DNA of 64,000 nucleotides. It comes from Dyella silvae. GTDB lineage: Bacteria; Pseudomonadota; Gammaproteobacteria; Xanthomonadales; Rhodanobacteraceae. The stretch covers positions 744,001-808,000 of the forward strand of contig NZ_JAPJBQ010000001.1 in assembly GCF_026421305.1 (NCBI RefSeq), given 5' to 3'. Below are positions 62,987 to 64,000 of this stretch, in pieces. The notes below the pieces were generated by a model. It made no database searches. It saw nothing but the letters and a program-made list of their open reading frames with translations, and was not told the origin of the DNA. The translations under genes were made by a program, and so were the position numbers. Every line of letters starts with the position of its first letter. Within the stretch, counting starts at the first letter, position 1.

Positions 62987-64000
62987 CTAGCCAATGGAAA
63001 TGCCGACCACCTTGCCCTCGGCATCCAGCGCTACGCCGAACTGCAGATTGTTTCCGGGCCCGAACTCAATCCTGTAATCGCTCCAGGTCTTGTCCTTGTC
63101 CTGCCGCTGCCCCTTGAAGATGAAGGACGAGGGTTCGCCGAACACTGACAGCTGTTTGGCCAGGCGGCCGGACAAGCCGGCGCTCATCTTTCCTTTCAGC
63201 TTGTCGCCGAACAGGGAGAGATCCTCGTTCCCTCCTTGCAACTGGGCAAAGACTTTGCGCGTTACTGCCGTTGTTGCCGGGTTTTCGCCGGCAGCAGACG
63301 TGCGGGCCGCCGTGGCAATGTCCGGATACAGCGCTTCGAACGTCGACGTCACCAGCATCTGGCCGGGCTCGGGATTATCGCCGGAGTTGGTGAACGCGAT
63401 GATCTGAATGCCCTGCTTGGGGAAGTACTGGTTCGACGTCGTAAAGCCGAACGAACCGCCGGTATGGCCAACGCGCGGCTGATCGTCCAGCGAATCGATG
63501 AACAGGCCAAGACCATAATCCGTACTGCCCTGCACGGGTGTCGTCATCAACGCATAGTCCGCGGGACGAATGACCTTTCCGCTGCGGAGCGCCACGTTCC
63601 AGCGTTCCAGATCGTCCACCGTGGACACCAGATTCCCCGCCGCCCAGCCCACCGTGGCATGGATGACCGGCGCAGGCTCCAGCTTTCCTTCCGTGTGGCG
63701 ATAGCCCTTCGCCATGCCCGGCAGGCGTGACTCGTCGGCGACGGTGTATGTGTGAGTCATGCCGGCTACCGTCAGCAGATGCGTCTTCACGTAGTGCTCG
63801 TAGGACTCGTGCGATGTCACCTCAATCACCCGGCCCAGCAATGCATAGCCGGTGTTGGAGTACGACCAGCGGCTGCCCGGTGGAAAATCCAGCGGCTTGT
63901 CCTTGATGCGAGCCATCAGTTGGCCGAACGTCGCTGGCTTGACCGCCCATGGCTCGACATCCGGTCCATCCAGATATTCCGGCATGCCACTGGTGTGCGA
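62987..64000 (-). CDS. Serine hydrolase/beta-lactamase family protein, 5' end cut by window
   Basis: Class C-type serine hydrolase, with the N-terminal part including the catalytic SxxK beyond the window. The visible portion starts in HTSGMPEYLDG, which normally lies about 60 residues after SxxK, and includes the Tyr-x-Asn motif in SYSNTGYALLGRV and the KTG-like HTGGSFGF. The tail after the enzyme domain (about 100 residues) is the lipocalin-like DUF3471-type segment (FIFKGQRQDKDKTWSDYRIEFGPGNNLQFG). Function could be peptidase or esterase. Confidence 0.88.
   Translation of the reverse strand, partial: SHTSGMPEYLDGPDVEPWAVKPATFGQLMARIKDKPLDFPPGSRWSYSNTGYALLGRVIEVTSHESYEHYVKTHLLTVAGMTHTYTVADESRLPGMAKGYRHTEGKLEPAPVIHATVGWAAGNLVSTVDDLERWNVALRSGKVIRPADYALMTTPVQGSTDYGLGLFIDSLDDQPRVGHTGGSFGFTTSNQYFPKQGIQIIAFTNSGDNPEPGQMLVTSTFEALYPDIATAARTSAAGENPATTAVTRKVFAQLQGGNEDLSLFGDKLKGKMSAGLSGRLAKQLSVFGEPSSFIFKGQRQDKDKTWSDYRIEFGPGNNLQFGVALDAEGKVVGISIG

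Overview
This 64 kb window is GC-rich chromosomal DNA, most likely from a gammaproteobacterium of the order Xanthomonadales, family Rhodanobacteraceae (Dyella/Luteibacter/Rhodanobacter-like). The grounds are the co-directed block trxB | ftsK, lolA, rarA, serS with tRNA-Ser beside serS, the two-component propeller sensor kinase, and the dispersed inverted repeats beginning CCGTCATTCC. The assignment rests on gene content and family recognition only; no database search was possible.

Layout. 1-4 kb: a small operon with a YtcJ-like amidohydrolase (cut by the window edge) and a XapX membrane protein, then an isochorismatase-like hydrolase and a Tat-exported alpha/beta hydrolase. 4-8 kb: a NarL-type response regulator divergent from a large propeller sensor kinase. 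8-10 kb: a membrane-anchored SrpA-like catalase coupled to a cytochrome b561. 10-16 kb: LysR with a divergent DoxX/GST/SnoaL set, a degenerate HD-GYP plus LuxR regulator, a secreted hydrolase and a bestrophin. 16-23 kb: a molybdo-hydroxylase (2Fe-2S subunit, Moco subunit, triheme cytochrome c) divergent from its maturation genes xdhC and mocA. 23-25 kb: Lrp/AsnC divergent from alanine dehydrogenase. 25-35 kb: Dps-like, AraC, two TetR/SDR modules with visible operators, small secreted proteins, a 7TM receptor-like protein and several small unknown genes.

35.8-43.7 kb is an accessory segment that looks less GC-rich than its flanks. Its core is a tightly packed operon: zinc-ribbon protein, SIR2-domain protein, HerA ATPase, KTSC-domain protein. 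The SIR2 and HerA genes overlap by one base and match the two-gene SIR2-HerA anti-phage architecture, in which SIR2 is an NAD+-consuming effector. The KTSC gene follows HerA by 13 bases and is a candidate extra component. Upstream lies a roughly 4 kb stretch of unknown genes (ATP-grasp-like, possible uracil-DNA-glycosylase-fold protein, three hypotheticals), bracketed by near-identical direct repeats and studded with palindromic REP-like elements. The segment ends at tRNA-Ser(UGA), whose 3' end is partly duplicated in both orientations.

44-64 kb is mostly conserved: serS, rarA, a heavy-metal RND efflux operon (adaptor, pump, DUF3240, TolC-like) with an upstream two-component system, DUF1275, lolA, ftsK, trxB, a FemAB/GNAT-like protein and a serine hydrolase cut by the window end. 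No rRNA, CRISPR array, insertion sequence, integrase or transposase gene was seen.
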